Shown here: positions 32,511 to 40,352 of the stretch, piece after piece
Position numbering within the stretch: the first letter of the stretch is position 1
How the letters are laid out: every line of letters starts with the position of its first letter
Origin: a candidate division KSB1 bacterium
GTDB lineage: Bacteria > Zhuqueibacterota > Zhuqueibacteria > Zhuqueibacterales > Zhuqueibacteraceae
Length of the DNA stretch: 41,718 bases
Assembly (NCBI GenBank): GCA_034506175.1
Contig: JAPDQB010000054.1
Coordinates: 1-41,718 of the forward strand
Direction of reading: 5' to 3'
Translations under genes and position numbers: made by a program
The notes under the pieces: generated by a model
Databases searched by the model: none
The model's input: the letters and a program-made list of their open reading frames with translations, nothing else
What the model was told of the DNA's origin: nothing

Positions 32511-35500
32511 ATGAAATATTTTTTACGAATGGGCTGCGGACTTGTCTTGCTGATGCTCAGCGACCTTTCCGCTCAATTCGCTTTTTATGATTCACTGAGC
32601 GGCATATATTGGGCACAAATCGAGCCGCCCAGTGGCGAGCAGTTCGGCTCCTGCCAAATTCTCCGCGAAGGCTTGGGCTATCTCAGCACTTCGACCGGCA
32701 CGCTGTATGAGTACGACGCCTCGCGACCCCAGCGCTGGCGCCGTTTGCCGCGACCTGAACCGTACACGATTGGCAAATATTTCGCACTGGCGCCGGATGA
32801 CATTTGGGCGGTCGTCGAAGTACTGGAAATTTACAAGCAGGTTCTTTTTCATTGGGATGGCAAAAATTGGTCGCGCGTCTCCTCGCCCAACGTCTACAAC
32901 ATTCGTGATCTGCTGTTTACTTCACCGGAAGAAGGGTGGCTCGCTTGTGAATATGGCGAGCTCTGGCATTACTTCCGCGGAAAGTGGCAGCAGGAAAAAT
33001 TGCCGCTCTTCATTCACGTCAATAAGCTGAGCTTCACGGCTGATGATGCTCTTTATGCCGCTTGTGAAGCGCCGGACCAAGTCGCGCTTTTACGAGGTTG
33101 GCAGGGAAAATGGCAAATTCTCTTTTCCTTCGATTTTAATTTTCTACCAACAACGATCACGTTATCCCCATCCAACATTCTGCTGCTTGGCGGTATTGGT
33201 TTTCCCCGGAAGAACGTCGATTTGGAAGGACAGCCTGCTCGACTGATGCAGCTGAAGGATGTCCAATTCTTCTCCAATGATTCAGGCTGTGCCCCTATGG
33301 GATACGGTATCGATCAGAACACCATCTACCTGTTTCAAGACACGGCATATTCTGCACTGGCGCAATATCCAAAAGGCCTTTCCGACCTCTGTCTCTTCAA
33401 TCAGCGTTTCTCCTGGATCATCGGCAACGATGGGCTTATTCTCGCGCCTCAGCGCCAGCCAATTTCCACGCCGCCGCAAATTGATCCCGCCTTTGGCTTC
33501 AGGGAACAGGACATTTCTCATCTGTATGGCATGGCCGTTTTGCAAAATCAACCCGGGGAATTATCCCGGCTGTACTTTGCACACACCGGCGCGCCGAACT
33601 CGGTTTATGACTTCACGGATTTCTATACGCCGCCGCTAAAAATCGCTAATCACGCGCCGCGGCTGAATCTTTCCGGCCCGGAAAAGTATGTAAATCGCCA
33701 CGACGCAAACAAAGATCCGCTGATCAATTATGACCACGGCATCGCCACCGGTGACCTCAATGGCGACGGTCGCGATGACATTGTCGTCACCAGCATGTAC
33801 GGCCATCCGTTTGTCTATTTCAATAGCGGACACGACTATTATTTCGATGCCACCGCCTATTCGGGACTGCAAAGCTGGGGATATGTCGAGCAGCGGCCCA
33901 TGCTGGCCAATTTATTCGATGCCGACCACGACGGTGACCTCGACCTCTTCATTGCCTGCCAATATCAAAGCAACGCGTTTTTTATCAATAACGGCCGTGG
34001 TAAGTTCACGGAAGTAACCCGAGCTACTGGCCTCTTCACCGAAGGCGGTGGCATTGGTGGCTACGTCGCCGATTTCGATGGCGACGGCTGGGAAGACCTT
34101 TATGTCACCCGGGTCAATCGGCCCAATCTCATGTATCGCAATCTTGGCCCGGATTCCCTCACCGGTCTTCCGCGGTTTGCCGATGCCAGCGCTGCAAGTG
34201 GTGACGCCTGCTGGCCTTCGCTGAAACAATCCCAAGGCGTGGCTGTCGCCGATTATGACAACGACGGCGATTTGGATCTGTTCGTCTGCAACCTTTTGGA
34301 AAGCAACCGGCTATGGCAAAATAACGGCAAAGGATTCTTTACCGAGGTGACGGCACAAGCGAGGCTCGAGGACAACGATCAGAGTGTCGGCGCCACTTTC
34401 TTTGATGCCGATCACGACGGCGATCTCGATCTCGTCGTTGCGAACAAAGGGCCTGACCGCTTTTATAAAAACAACGGGGATGGAACTTTCACCGAACGCA
34501 GTGAATATCTCGGCGGCCCGCGCTTCGCTGCCGATGTGATGCATACCAGCCGGCATTTCGGCGGCAACAGCTCCGGCACCTTGATACTCGATTTGGATCA
34601 AGATGCCGATCTGGATGTGCTGATCAGCAATTACGATACAGGCCTGTTTGTTTTCCGGAACCAGTTGAATAACCGCGAGTCCGCCATTCAAATTTTTCCC
34701 GAGGGCATTGTGAGCAATCGCTCTGCAGTTGGCGCCAAAGTTTTTCTCTATGAATCAGGAAAAATGAATGACCCCGACAGGCTGGTTGGTTTGCGCATGA
34801 TTGAATCCGCCAACAGCTATGGCTGCAGCCCGGCGAAAATGGCGCATTTCGGTGTCGATCCGGAGAAAACGTACGAGGCCAAAATTATTTTTCCGTCGGG
34901 GATCGTGCGCGAGATTGAGGGACTGCGCGGCGGTGATCGCCTCCTCGTGCCCGAACTGCAAGGCCTTGCTGCAAACGCCATCAAAGCGCAACACACATTG
35001 AGTAATTTGCTCTTTGGCTATCGCAGCCGTGAAGGTTTTGGCGTCCTGCTGAGCGGTGCGATGCTGCTTATTCTGATGCTGTTGGCCGGTCGAAAAATTG
35101 TCGGTCTGAGCGCTTATGATCAAAAAGTGTTTGCCGGCGTTTATGCTTCCGTGTTCTTGGTTTGTTTTATTCTCTGGTTTGCGCGGGATCACTTGACCTT
35201 TGTTGCCCGGCCGCTGGTCTCGAGCGCGGGGTTGTCCGTTTTGGTCATGATTTATCTTCACACCAAACGACTTTATCAAGCCCGGCCGGCTTCGTTGGAA
35301 ATGCTGCAAATGCGGCTCAACGCGTTTGGGCACGGTACGATGATTCACGACCTGATGAATCGCCTCGCTTTTTATGCAGAAAACTTCGATGCCGCCGTTG
35401 CTTTGCCCACCGCCGGCCGCGCGCGACTTCTGGAGGCCATCCGTGGATTGCTGCATTCCCTCACCCATGAAATTCGTGCCATTCTGCGCTATCAATATGG

Positions 35501-36125
35501 CAACAACTTCGCGATGGATTTGGCTTTTCGGCTGGAAGCAACCTGGGCCAAGCTCAAAAAGGCGCTGGCGCGCTTGCGACGCAGCTTCGAGACCGGAGAA
35601 AAATTGGAGCCAACCCGCTTCACAGAAATTGCCACGCTCCAACAACAATTACGCGAGCAAGTCGCGACAATCAAAAAGCGCTTCGACGAGCAATACTATG
35701 TGGACGTCAATGCCGTGATCACCGAATTGCTTAGACAGGGCGATTATCCCGGCGTCCGGTTCACACCATCGCCGAGGCAAATCCGTGCTCGGATCACCGA
35801 CGCCGACTTGTCTTACGTGCTCGATGAGCTGGTGCAAAATGCCTTGCGCCACATTGATGAGCAGCCGGCCCAGATCGACATCACCGTGCATCACGCTTAT
35901 GATGAGCTGCATATCGACGTGCAAGACAACGGCAGCGGCATTCCGCAACACCTGTGGGAAGAAATTTTTCGTTTCGGTTTTACGACGCGACCCGCTGGCA
36001 AAGGCGGCTTCGGGCTTTATCACGCGCGCCAGCGCCTCGAAAAATATGGCGGCAAAATCTTCGTCGCCGCCAGCGAAATGGGAAGGGGCGCGACGATGCG
36101 GATTTGTTTGAAAGCGGATTTGTAG
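32511..36125 (+). CDS. Sensor histidine kinase with propeller, FG-GAP/VCBS and ASPIC/UnbV ectodomain
   Basis: A 1204-residue multidomain protein. Signal helix about 5-22; a Ycf48/BNR-like propeller region about 25-330 with repeated W and GW/DIW positions; four or more FG-GAP/VCBS calcium-loop repeats about 405-720 (DLNGDGRDD, DADHDGDLD, DFDGDGWED, DYDNDGDLD). An ASPIC/UnbV domain follows at about 735-815 (NRSAVGAKVFLY, VGLRMIESANSYGCSPAKMA). Three membrane helices lie near 841-862, 873-892 and 902-918. A helical phosphotransfer region has H986 in LTHEIRAIL as the likely phospho-acceptor, with H946 as an alternative. The HATPase domain about 1095-1204 has N-box DELVQNALRH, DNGSGIP and GKGGFGLYHARQRL. 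It is the sensor for the NtrC-type regulator downstream (inference from context). Confidence 0.88.
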   Translation: MKYFLRMGCGLVLLMLSDLSAQFAFYDSLSGIYWAQIEPPSGEQFGSCQILREGLGYLSTSTGTLYEYDASRPQRWRRLPRPEPYTIGKYFALAPDDIWAVVEVLEIYKQVLFHWDGKNWSRVSSPNVYNIRDLLFTSPEEGWLACEYGELWHYFRGKWQQEKLPLFIHVNKLSFTADDALYAACEAPDQVALLRGWQGKWQILFSFDFNFLPTTITLSPSNILLLGGIGFPRKNVDLEGQPARLMQLKDVQFFSNDSGCAPMGYGIDQNTIYLFQDTAYSALAQYPKGLSDLCLFNQRFSWIIGNDGLILAPQRQPISTPPQIDPAFGFREQDISHLYGMAVLQNQPGELSRLYFAHTGAPNSVYDFTDFYTPPLKIANHAPRLNLSGPEKYVNRHDANKDPLINYDHGIATGDLNGDGRDDIVVTSMYGHPFVYFNSGHDYYFDATAYSGLQSWGYVEQRPMLANLFDADHDGDLDLFIACQYQSNAFFINNGRGKFTEVTRATGLFTEGGGIGGYVADFDGDGWEDLYVTRVNRPNLMYRNLGPDSLTGLPRFADASAASGDACWPSLKQSQGVAVADYDNDGDLDLFVCNLLESNRLWQNNGKGFFTEVTAQARLEDNDQSVGATFFDADHDGDLDLVVANKGPDRFYKNNGDGTFTERSEYLGGPRFAADVMHTSRHFGGNSSGTLILDLDQDADLDVLISNYDTGLFVFRNQLNNRESAIQIFPEGIVSNRSAVGAKVFLYESGKMNDPDRLVGLRMIESANSYGCSPAKMAHFGVDPEKTYEAKIIFPSGIVREIEGLRGGDRLLVPELQGLAANAIKAQHTLSNLLFGYRSREGFGVLLSGAMLLILMLLAGRKIVGLSAYDQKVFAGVYASVFLVCFILWFARDHLTFVARPLVSSAGLSVLVMIYLHTKRLYQARPASLEMLQMRLNAFGHGTMIHDLMNRLAFYAENFDAAVALPTAGRARLLEAIRGLLHSLTHEIRAILRYQYGNNFAMDLAFRLEATWAKLKKALARLRRSFETGEKLEPTRFTEIATLQQQLREQVATIKKRFDEQYYVDVNAVITELLRQGDYPGVRFTPSPRQIRARITDADLSYVLDELVQNALRHIDEQPAQIDITVHHAYDELHIDVQDNGSGIPQHLWEEIFRFGFTTRPAGKGGFGLYHARQRLEKYGGKIFVAASEMGRGATMRICLKADL

Positions 36126-36127
36126 CA

Positions 36128-36143
36128 CAGACAGCCTTGTCTG
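36128..36143. repeat. Small hairpin after the kinase gene
   Basis: CAGACA-GCCT-TGTCTG followed by CAAAAAA, three bases after the kinase stop. A 6-bp stem without a U-run on the plus strand, so weak as a terminator. It resembles dispersed intergenic hairpins of the same style as the one before clpB. Confidence 0.4.
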
Positions 36144-36290
36144 CAAAAAATGGCAAAATAATTGAAAGCAAAACAATTCGCTTAAAAATTGACCCCCTAT
36201 GATCACGATTGCGATACATTTTGGAATTTCTGTCTTGAAAATGAAATTTTGAATCGTTATTTTGAAACAAACGACAAAAAAGATGCCATT

Positions 36291-37091
36291 ATGCAAACAG
36301 CAGCATTCAAAATAACGCCGGCAATAAAGCAAGAGATCGTCAAAATTGTTGACAAGCGGATCAAAGAAGCGCACGTGACCAAAGAAGATTTCTCCGAACT
36401 CAAGAACATTGTCAAAGAGCTGGGCGTCAAGGTCGGTGAGCTGGCCGAAGCGCAGAAGCGAACGGAACTTAGAGTCGAAGAGTTGGCCGAAGCGCAGAAG
36501 CGAACGGAACTTAGAGTCGAAGAGTTGGCCGAAGCGCAGAAGCGAACGGAACTTAGAGTCGAAGAGTTGGCCGAGGCGCAGAAGCGAACGGAGATCAGAG
36601 TCGAAGAGCTGGCTGCCGCGCAGAAGGAATTGACCGAGGCGCAGAAGCGAACAGAGATCAGACTCGAAGAGCTTACGGTCGCCATAAAGGAATTACATGG
36701 CGAAATTGGAGGCGTAGGCAGGAGCGCCGGTTATGCTCTTGAAAACGAGGCCTATCGGCATTTGCCGGAGCTCTTGCAAGGAAAATATGGGATTGTCGTC
36801 AAAGAGAAAATGATCCGGTCGCAAATCGGGGGCAAAGAAATCAATGTCTTTGGCCGGGCGGCAAGAGACGGCCAGGATGTTTTGGTTGTCGGTGAGGCCA
36901 GAACCAGACTCGACGAGCGCAGAGGTGCGGAAGAAGCCTTTGAGGCATTGGAAGAAAAAGTACAGGCCGTTATGGCAGAGTATGGACAGGTGGAAATTGT
37001 CAAAATCCTGGTCACCCATTTTGCCAGAAAAGGCTTTCTCGAGCTGGCCAGGGAAAAAGGGATCATCGTCGTGCAAAGTTTTGAATGGTAA
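36291..37091 (+). CDS. Repeat coiled-coil protein with PD-(D/E)XK-like C-terminal domain
   Basis: A 267-residue protein. The N-terminus (about 1-45) is helical. Residues about 50-125 are a coiled coil made of 14-residue units (ELAEAQKRTELRVE). The C-terminal domain (about 140-267) has the outline of the DUF3782-type restriction-nuclease-like fold: an N-terminal helix with ENEAYRHLPELLQ, KEINVFG (N185) and VVGEARTRL (E202, R204). In active nucleases these would be D and ExK; here they are N and ExR, so it is perhaps inactive. The start ATG begins MQTAAFKITPAIKQ; an open frame 34 codons upstream looks non-coding. It is located between the sensor kinase and its regulator on the same strand. Confidence 0.7.
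   Translation: MQTAAFKITPAIKQEIVKIVDKRIKEAHVTKEDFSELKNIVKELGVKVGELAEAQKRTELRVEELAEAQKRTELRVEELAEAQKRTELRVEELAEAQKRTEIRVEELAAAQKELTEAQKRTEIRLEELTVAIKELHGEIGGVGRSAGYALENEAYRHLPELLQGKYGIVVKEKMIRSQIGGKEINVFGRAARDGQDVLVVGEARTRLDERRGAEEAFEALEEKVQAVMAEYGQVEIVKILVTHFARKGFLELAREKGIIVVQSFEW
36438..36605 (+). repeat. 42-bp in-frame tandem repeats
   Basis: Four consecutive 42-bp units start at 36438, 36480, 36522 and 36564. The first three are identical at protein level and almost identical in DNA; the fourth has a few changes (TEIRVE). A longer degenerate unit continues to 36668. Each unit encodes two heptads of coiled coil. Near-identity at DNA level implies recent expansion or gene conversion. Confidence 0.92.
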
Positions 37092-37148
37092 AAAGACTGC
37101 CATTGACGTTGATTGAACTTACGGCCGTCTTAGCTTGTGGAGAACAAA

Positions 37149-37802
37149 ATGTATAGTAGGTTGAAAAGGGATGCCGCCTTCAAAGACCTCAGTATTTACC
37201 GCTATGATTTCTTCAGCCAATATGGTTTTGGCGAAGGAGATTATTTTGAAGAAGGGGAAAGGGAAATTCTCGAACATCTCTGTCATCGACTGGTGGAAGC
37301 CATCGGCGTGATTGATGGCCGCTGGCAGCCCTATGTTGCCTCCTCGTGCCACAGTCCCCGTTACATCAAATTTAAAAATCTGCAAACCGGTAAGTATGTG
37401 GAGCATGATAACATGGAGGCGAGCGACTGGAAAATGGTGGGGAACAGAATTGACGAAATTATGGAAATCCAGCGAAAGCCGATTTTGGACAAGGATTGCG
37501 ATTTCAAAGACCTTGGCTTTCGTCTTTATGCCCACGAGTTTTTCGAAAAATTTGGTTTTGGCGATGGTGACGTTCTTTCCGAAGAAGACGTGGAAATCAT
37601 CAAACATCTTTGTCATCGGTTTGCAAAAACCATCGGCGTGATCGACGGTCGTTGGGAGCCTTTTGTTGAGTCCTCATGCCACAATCCCTATTACATCAAA
37701 TTTAAAGATTTGCAAACCGGTCAAGTTATGAACCTTCATGACCTTGATGATGACGCTTGGGAAAAAATAGACCAAAGAGTTAAAGAAATCACAAACACGT
37801 GA
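37149..37802 (+). CDS. Protein with two tandem copies of an unrecognised His/Cys-containing domain
   Basis: A 217-residue, probably cytoplasmic protein that I cannot assign. Residues about 11-108 and 118-214 are homologous repeats. Both share FKDL, a YGFG/FGFG-x-GD segment, HLCHR, IGVIDGRW-x-P, SSCH, YIKFK-x-LQTG and a final ...RI/RV-x-EI helix. Conserved HLCHR and SSCH in both copies suggest metal binding or a redox role; this is inference. The ATG at 37149 has GGAG six to seven bases upstream and is preferred over GTG 37137. Its stop overlaps the GTG start of the response-regulator gene, so the two are translationally coupled and probably functionally linked. Confidence 0.75.
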   Translation: MYSRLKRDAAFKDLSIYRYDFFSQYGFGEGDYFEEGEREILEHLCHRLVEAIGVIDGRWQPYVASSCHSPRYIKFKNLQTGKYVEHDNMEASDWKMVGNRIDEIMEIQRKPILDKDCDFKDLGFRLYAHEFFEKFGFGDGDVLSEEDVEIIKHLCHRFAKTIGVIDGRWEPFVESSCHNPYYIKFKDLQTGQVMNLHDLDDDAWEKIDQRVKEITNT

Positions 37803-39184
37803 AACTGCAAATGCAACCCACAAGCGAAAAGTACACCCTCCTCATCATTGACGACAACCCCCACTTTGTCGAAGACCTGCGCGCGCTCACCGGCGAGGAA
37901 TTTCTGCTCATCACTGCCGGCAGCGGCGAAGAGGGCTTGCGCAAATTCTCCGAGTGCAGCGTTGATTTGGTGTTGCTCGATCTCAAGCTCGGTCGCGGCA
38001 TCGACGGCCTCGAAACTTTGCGCCGGTTAAAGAGAATCGATCCCGATGTGCCGGTCATTATGGTCACCGAATATGCTTCTCTGGAAACAGCACACCAAGC
38101 CGGACGCCTCGGTGCGGCCCATTATTGCAGCAAAGCCCCGAGTCTCAAAGAGTTGCGCATGCTCATTGCACAGCACGTGCAAAACCTCCCCTGGCGCCGC
38201 GCCTATCGCGATCAACTCCTGCGCCAACATCCCCGGTTTATCGGTGACAGCCCGGTTGTCCGCAAACTCTTTGCTGAGATCGAAACCCTCGCGCCAACCG
38301 ATTGCACCGTGCTTATCACCGGCGAAACCGGCACCGGCAAGGAATTGATTGCCCACGAAATTCATCACCGCAGCCATCGCGCCCATCGACCGCTGTTGGC
38401 CATCAATTGCAGCAACCTGCCGTCAAATCTTTTTGAGAGCGAATTCTTTGGTCATGAGCGCGGCGCTTTCACTGGTGCCGTTCGCCAATACAAAGGCAAA
38501 TTTGAAGAAGCCGATGGCAGCACCCTTTTTCTCGATGAAATTGCAGACCTGCCACTGGAGTCACAGCCCAAAATCTTGCGCGCCATTGAGTACGGCACCT
38601 TCCGCCGGTTGGGAGGACAGCGCGACCAACAGGCTGATGTTCGCCTCCTGGCCGCAACCAATAAAAATTTAGAGAAAGAAGTCGCGGCCGGCCGCTTTCG
38701 GGAAGATTTGTTCTATCGCATCAACCGCGTTCAACTCCACGTCCCATCGTTGCGTGAGCGCCGCGAAGATATTCCCCTGCTGGCCAAATACTATCTCGAA
38801 TATTTCAGCATGACCCTGCACAAGCCCATTCCTGAGATTTCGGAAGATCTCGTGAAAGCTTGGTGTGAATATGATTGGCCCGGCAATATTCGCGCGCTGA
38901 GCGGCGAGATGGAAAAGCTTGTGCTCTACAGTACTGATGGCAAGATCGATCGTTCCCGTCTGCGGATTTTTACTGCAGGCAACAACGATCCTTGTGAATT
39001 TTTCATGCCGCTGTTCGATCTTCCTTACGAGCAGGCCAAAGAAAAACTGCTGGCACAATTTCAGCAGGATTATTTTCGGGAGCATTTAACGCGCAGTGAT
39101 GGCAATATGACCCGGGTCGCCGAAGCCACCGGTGTCAACCGCACAACGATATATCGCATTCTCGGCAACGCACAAGCTGATTAG
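37799..39184 (+). CDS. NtrC-family sigma-54-dependent response regulator
   Basis: A 461-residue activator. The receiver domain (about 11-125) has acidic pocket D18-D19, phosphorylation site D61 (LVLLDLKLG), VTEY near 89 and K112 in CSKAPS. The AAA+ domain (about 145-380) has Walker A GETGTGKE at 175-182, the sigma-54 contact loop GAFTGA at 222-227 and Walker B STLFLDEIADL at 241-251. The Fis-type helix-turn-helix (about 420-458) ends in GVNRTTIYRIL. It thus activates RpoN promoters upon phosphorylation. The GTG start overlaps the preceding stop (GTGA); an ATG four codons later is an alternative. The partner kinase is most likely the 1204-residue sensor of the same operon. Confidence 0.95.
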   Translation: MKLQMQPTSEKYTLLIIDDNPHFVEDLRALTGEEFLLITAGSGEEGLRKFSECSVDLVLLDLKLGRGIDGLETLRRLKRIDPDVPVIMVTEYASLETAHQAGRLGAAHYCSKAPSLKELRMLIAQHVQNLPWRRAYRDQLLRQHPRFIGDSPVVRKLFAEIETLAPTDCTVLITGETGTGKELIAHEIHHRSHRAHRPLLAINCSNLPSNLFESEFFGHERGAFTGAVRQYKGKFEEADGSTLFLDEIADLPLESQPKILRAIEYGTFRRLGGQRDQQADVRLLAATNKNLEKEVAAGRFREDLFYRINRVQLHVPSLRERREDIPLLAKYYLEYFSMTLHKPIPEISEDLVKAWCEYDWPGNIRALSGEMEKLVLYSTDGKIDRSRLRIFTAGNNDPCEFFMPLFDLPYEQAKEKLLAQFQQDYFREHLTRSDGNMTRVAEATGVNRTTIYRILGNAQAD

Positions 39185-39270
39185 AGTTAAAACCATGTTT
39201 GATTGCGGTAGTCAGCATTGGTTTCTCCCTATCTCACCTTACCCCTTCTCCCACTCTTCCCATCCATTTT

Positions 39271-39290
39271 TTGTTGCTTTCCTGCAACAA
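39271..39290. promoter_or_regulatory. Candidate enhancer site 1 (NtrC-type UAS)
   Basis: TTGTTGC-N6-GCAACAA, a perfect 7-bp dyad of the size bound by Fis-type dimers of NtrC-family activators. It lies 87 bp after the stop of the sigma-54 activator gene. A second copy of the same dyad lies 69 bp downstream (centre to centre). Confidence 0.6.
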
Positions 39291-39340
39291 TGATAACATC
39301 TGCAAAAACAACGAAAATCTTCGATGCAGCGCGTATGAGA

Positions 39341-39358
39341 TGTTGCATCCCTGCAACA
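39341..39358. promoter_or_regulatory. Candidate enhancer site 2 (NtrC-type UAS)
   Basis: TGTTGC-ATCCCT-GCAACA, the same dyad with the same spacer length as site 1 (spacers TTTCCT and ATCCCT also share CCT). About 105-120 bp upstream of a -24/-12-like element, the usual distance for sigma-54 enhancers. Confidence 0.6.
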
Positions 39359-39452
39359 GATCGTGCTTCAACGATTTTTATTTCGCCCCACCTGTTTGCC
39401 GTTAACTCATTAAACTTCAAGCCCCTGTTCTTCCGTTACGAAAATTTTTGCA

Positions 39453-39467
39453 TGGTACGTCGTTTGT
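39453..39467 (+). promoter_or_regulatory. Candidate sigma-54 (-24/-12) promoter
   Basis: TGGTACG-TCGT-TTGT compares with consensus TGGCACG-N4-TTGC: spacing exact, two mismatches, one of them the C of the -12 GC pair. It points to the small membrane-protein gene at 39602, giving a leader of about 120 nt. The match alone is modest; its position behind two dyads and a sigma-54 activator gene strengthens it. Confidence 0.4.
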
Positions 39468-39601
39468 CTTGGTCAATGCACAATTAGAAACCCAACGGCG
39501 AGAAGCCGCAATCCAGAATGAAAAGCAACGCCACGAAACCGGAAAAAAAATTATTTTTATGTCATTCGTTTTTCTGTCAATAATTTAGCAGGGCAACTTT
39601 C

Positions 39602-39925
39602 ATGCTTTTTGATATTATTTGGACGCCATCTCCAATGCCAGCATCCCAGCAACAAAAAATCGATGACCCTGCTCATCGTTCTCGCACCGGCAAATGGATC
39701 TCGGCATTGGGGTGGTTGGTGACGATGGGCGGTGGTGTCAGTCTTGTCTTTGGCCTTTCCGATTTGGCCAATTTGACGCTCCTGGCGGTCGGGGGAGTTG
39801 TCTTTATCCCCATCGGCCTGCTGTTGATCACCAACGGTCAGATTCTCAGGGGATTGGCTCGGCTTGAAAAAAACGCCAAGACGACGAATGCAGCGCCACC
39901 GCCAAGCGACACGACAAGGTTGTGA
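39602..39925 (+). CDS. Small two-helix membrane protein, unknown
   Basis: A 107-residue protein, not recognised. A polar N-terminus (1-32) is followed by two adjacent hydrophobic helices (about 33-53 and 58-80; WLVTMGGGVSLVFGL and LLAVGGVVFIPIGLLLI) and a short charged tail. A second in-frame ATG at codon 12 (MPASQQQK) is a possible start. It lies downstream of the putative sigma-54 promoter and may be the target of the adjacent regulator. The coding call rests on length, helix pattern and context. Confidence 0.5.
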   Translation: MLFDIIWTPSPMPASQQQKIDDPAHRSRTGKWISALGWLVTMGGGVSLVFGLSDLANLTLLAVGGVVFIPIGLLLITNGQILRGLARLEKNAKTTNAAPPPSDTTRL

Positions 39926-40352
39926 CAACGTTGTCAAGCTGGTATGGGACGAGAGAGCTTGTGTATTTTAAATTTGGCGGTTAAGGCATTCAATAAACCA
40001 GATTTCATTTAGGGCGGAAGCAGGAAGGGTAGAAAGGGGAAAGAGAGACGGGGAGAGGGGGAGATGAAATGCTCCTCTGCTCCCTTTCGTTCGAGTAACA
40101 TCAAGCACCTATTGTGTGATTGGAGGTGTTCGTGCTTTCATCGTGGTTGCCGGAACGGGCGTGGTCATTCTGTTCATCGGCGGTGCCATATTTTCAATTT
40201 TACGGTCGCTAAATCCGTAACGATCGTTAAACCGAGCAACCCCATCCCGAGCTGCAAGGGGGACGGCTCGGGAGGGTTGGGAGCACAAGCAGCTTGTCCG
40301 TCTCTCTCAAACTATCAAAAGTAAAATAACAACAATTATCGGAGGAAAGAAA
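39926..40352. other. Gene-poor strip with hairpins and a polypurine tract
   Basis: No convincing gene. A polypurine run of G and A occupies about 40013-40069. A short frame about 40116-40219 could encode a hydrophobic peptide (VVAGTGVVILFIGGAIFSIL) ending in TAA but has only a GTG start and may be a remnant. TAACGATCGTTA is a perfect palindrome at 40218-40229. A 14-bp stem, CAACCC plus TCCCGAGC pairing with GCTCGGGA plus GGGTTG, with a 2-nt bulge, lies at 40237-40279. It has a 13-nt loop and no U-run. Confidence 0.5.

Larger units (their letters stand above)
39185..39601. other. Regulatory intergenic region after the activator gene
   Basis: About 417 bp without a gene. It holds a pyrimidine-rich strip (about 39221-39277), the two TGTTGC-N6-GCAACA dyads, and the -24/-12-like element, in that order, before the small membrane-protein gene. 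Open frames within it are short and without coding character. Confidence 0.6.

Noticed and set aside
36188..36230. TTGACC ... GATACA as a promoter for the coiled-coil gene
   Set aside because: The -10 matches only 3 of 6 with 18-bp spacing; co-transcription with the kinase gene is as likely.
36257..36685. Minus-strand Ser/Phe/Cys-rich repeat protein
   Set aside because: It is the antisense of the 42-bp repeats; the regularity comes from the plus-strand coiled coil.
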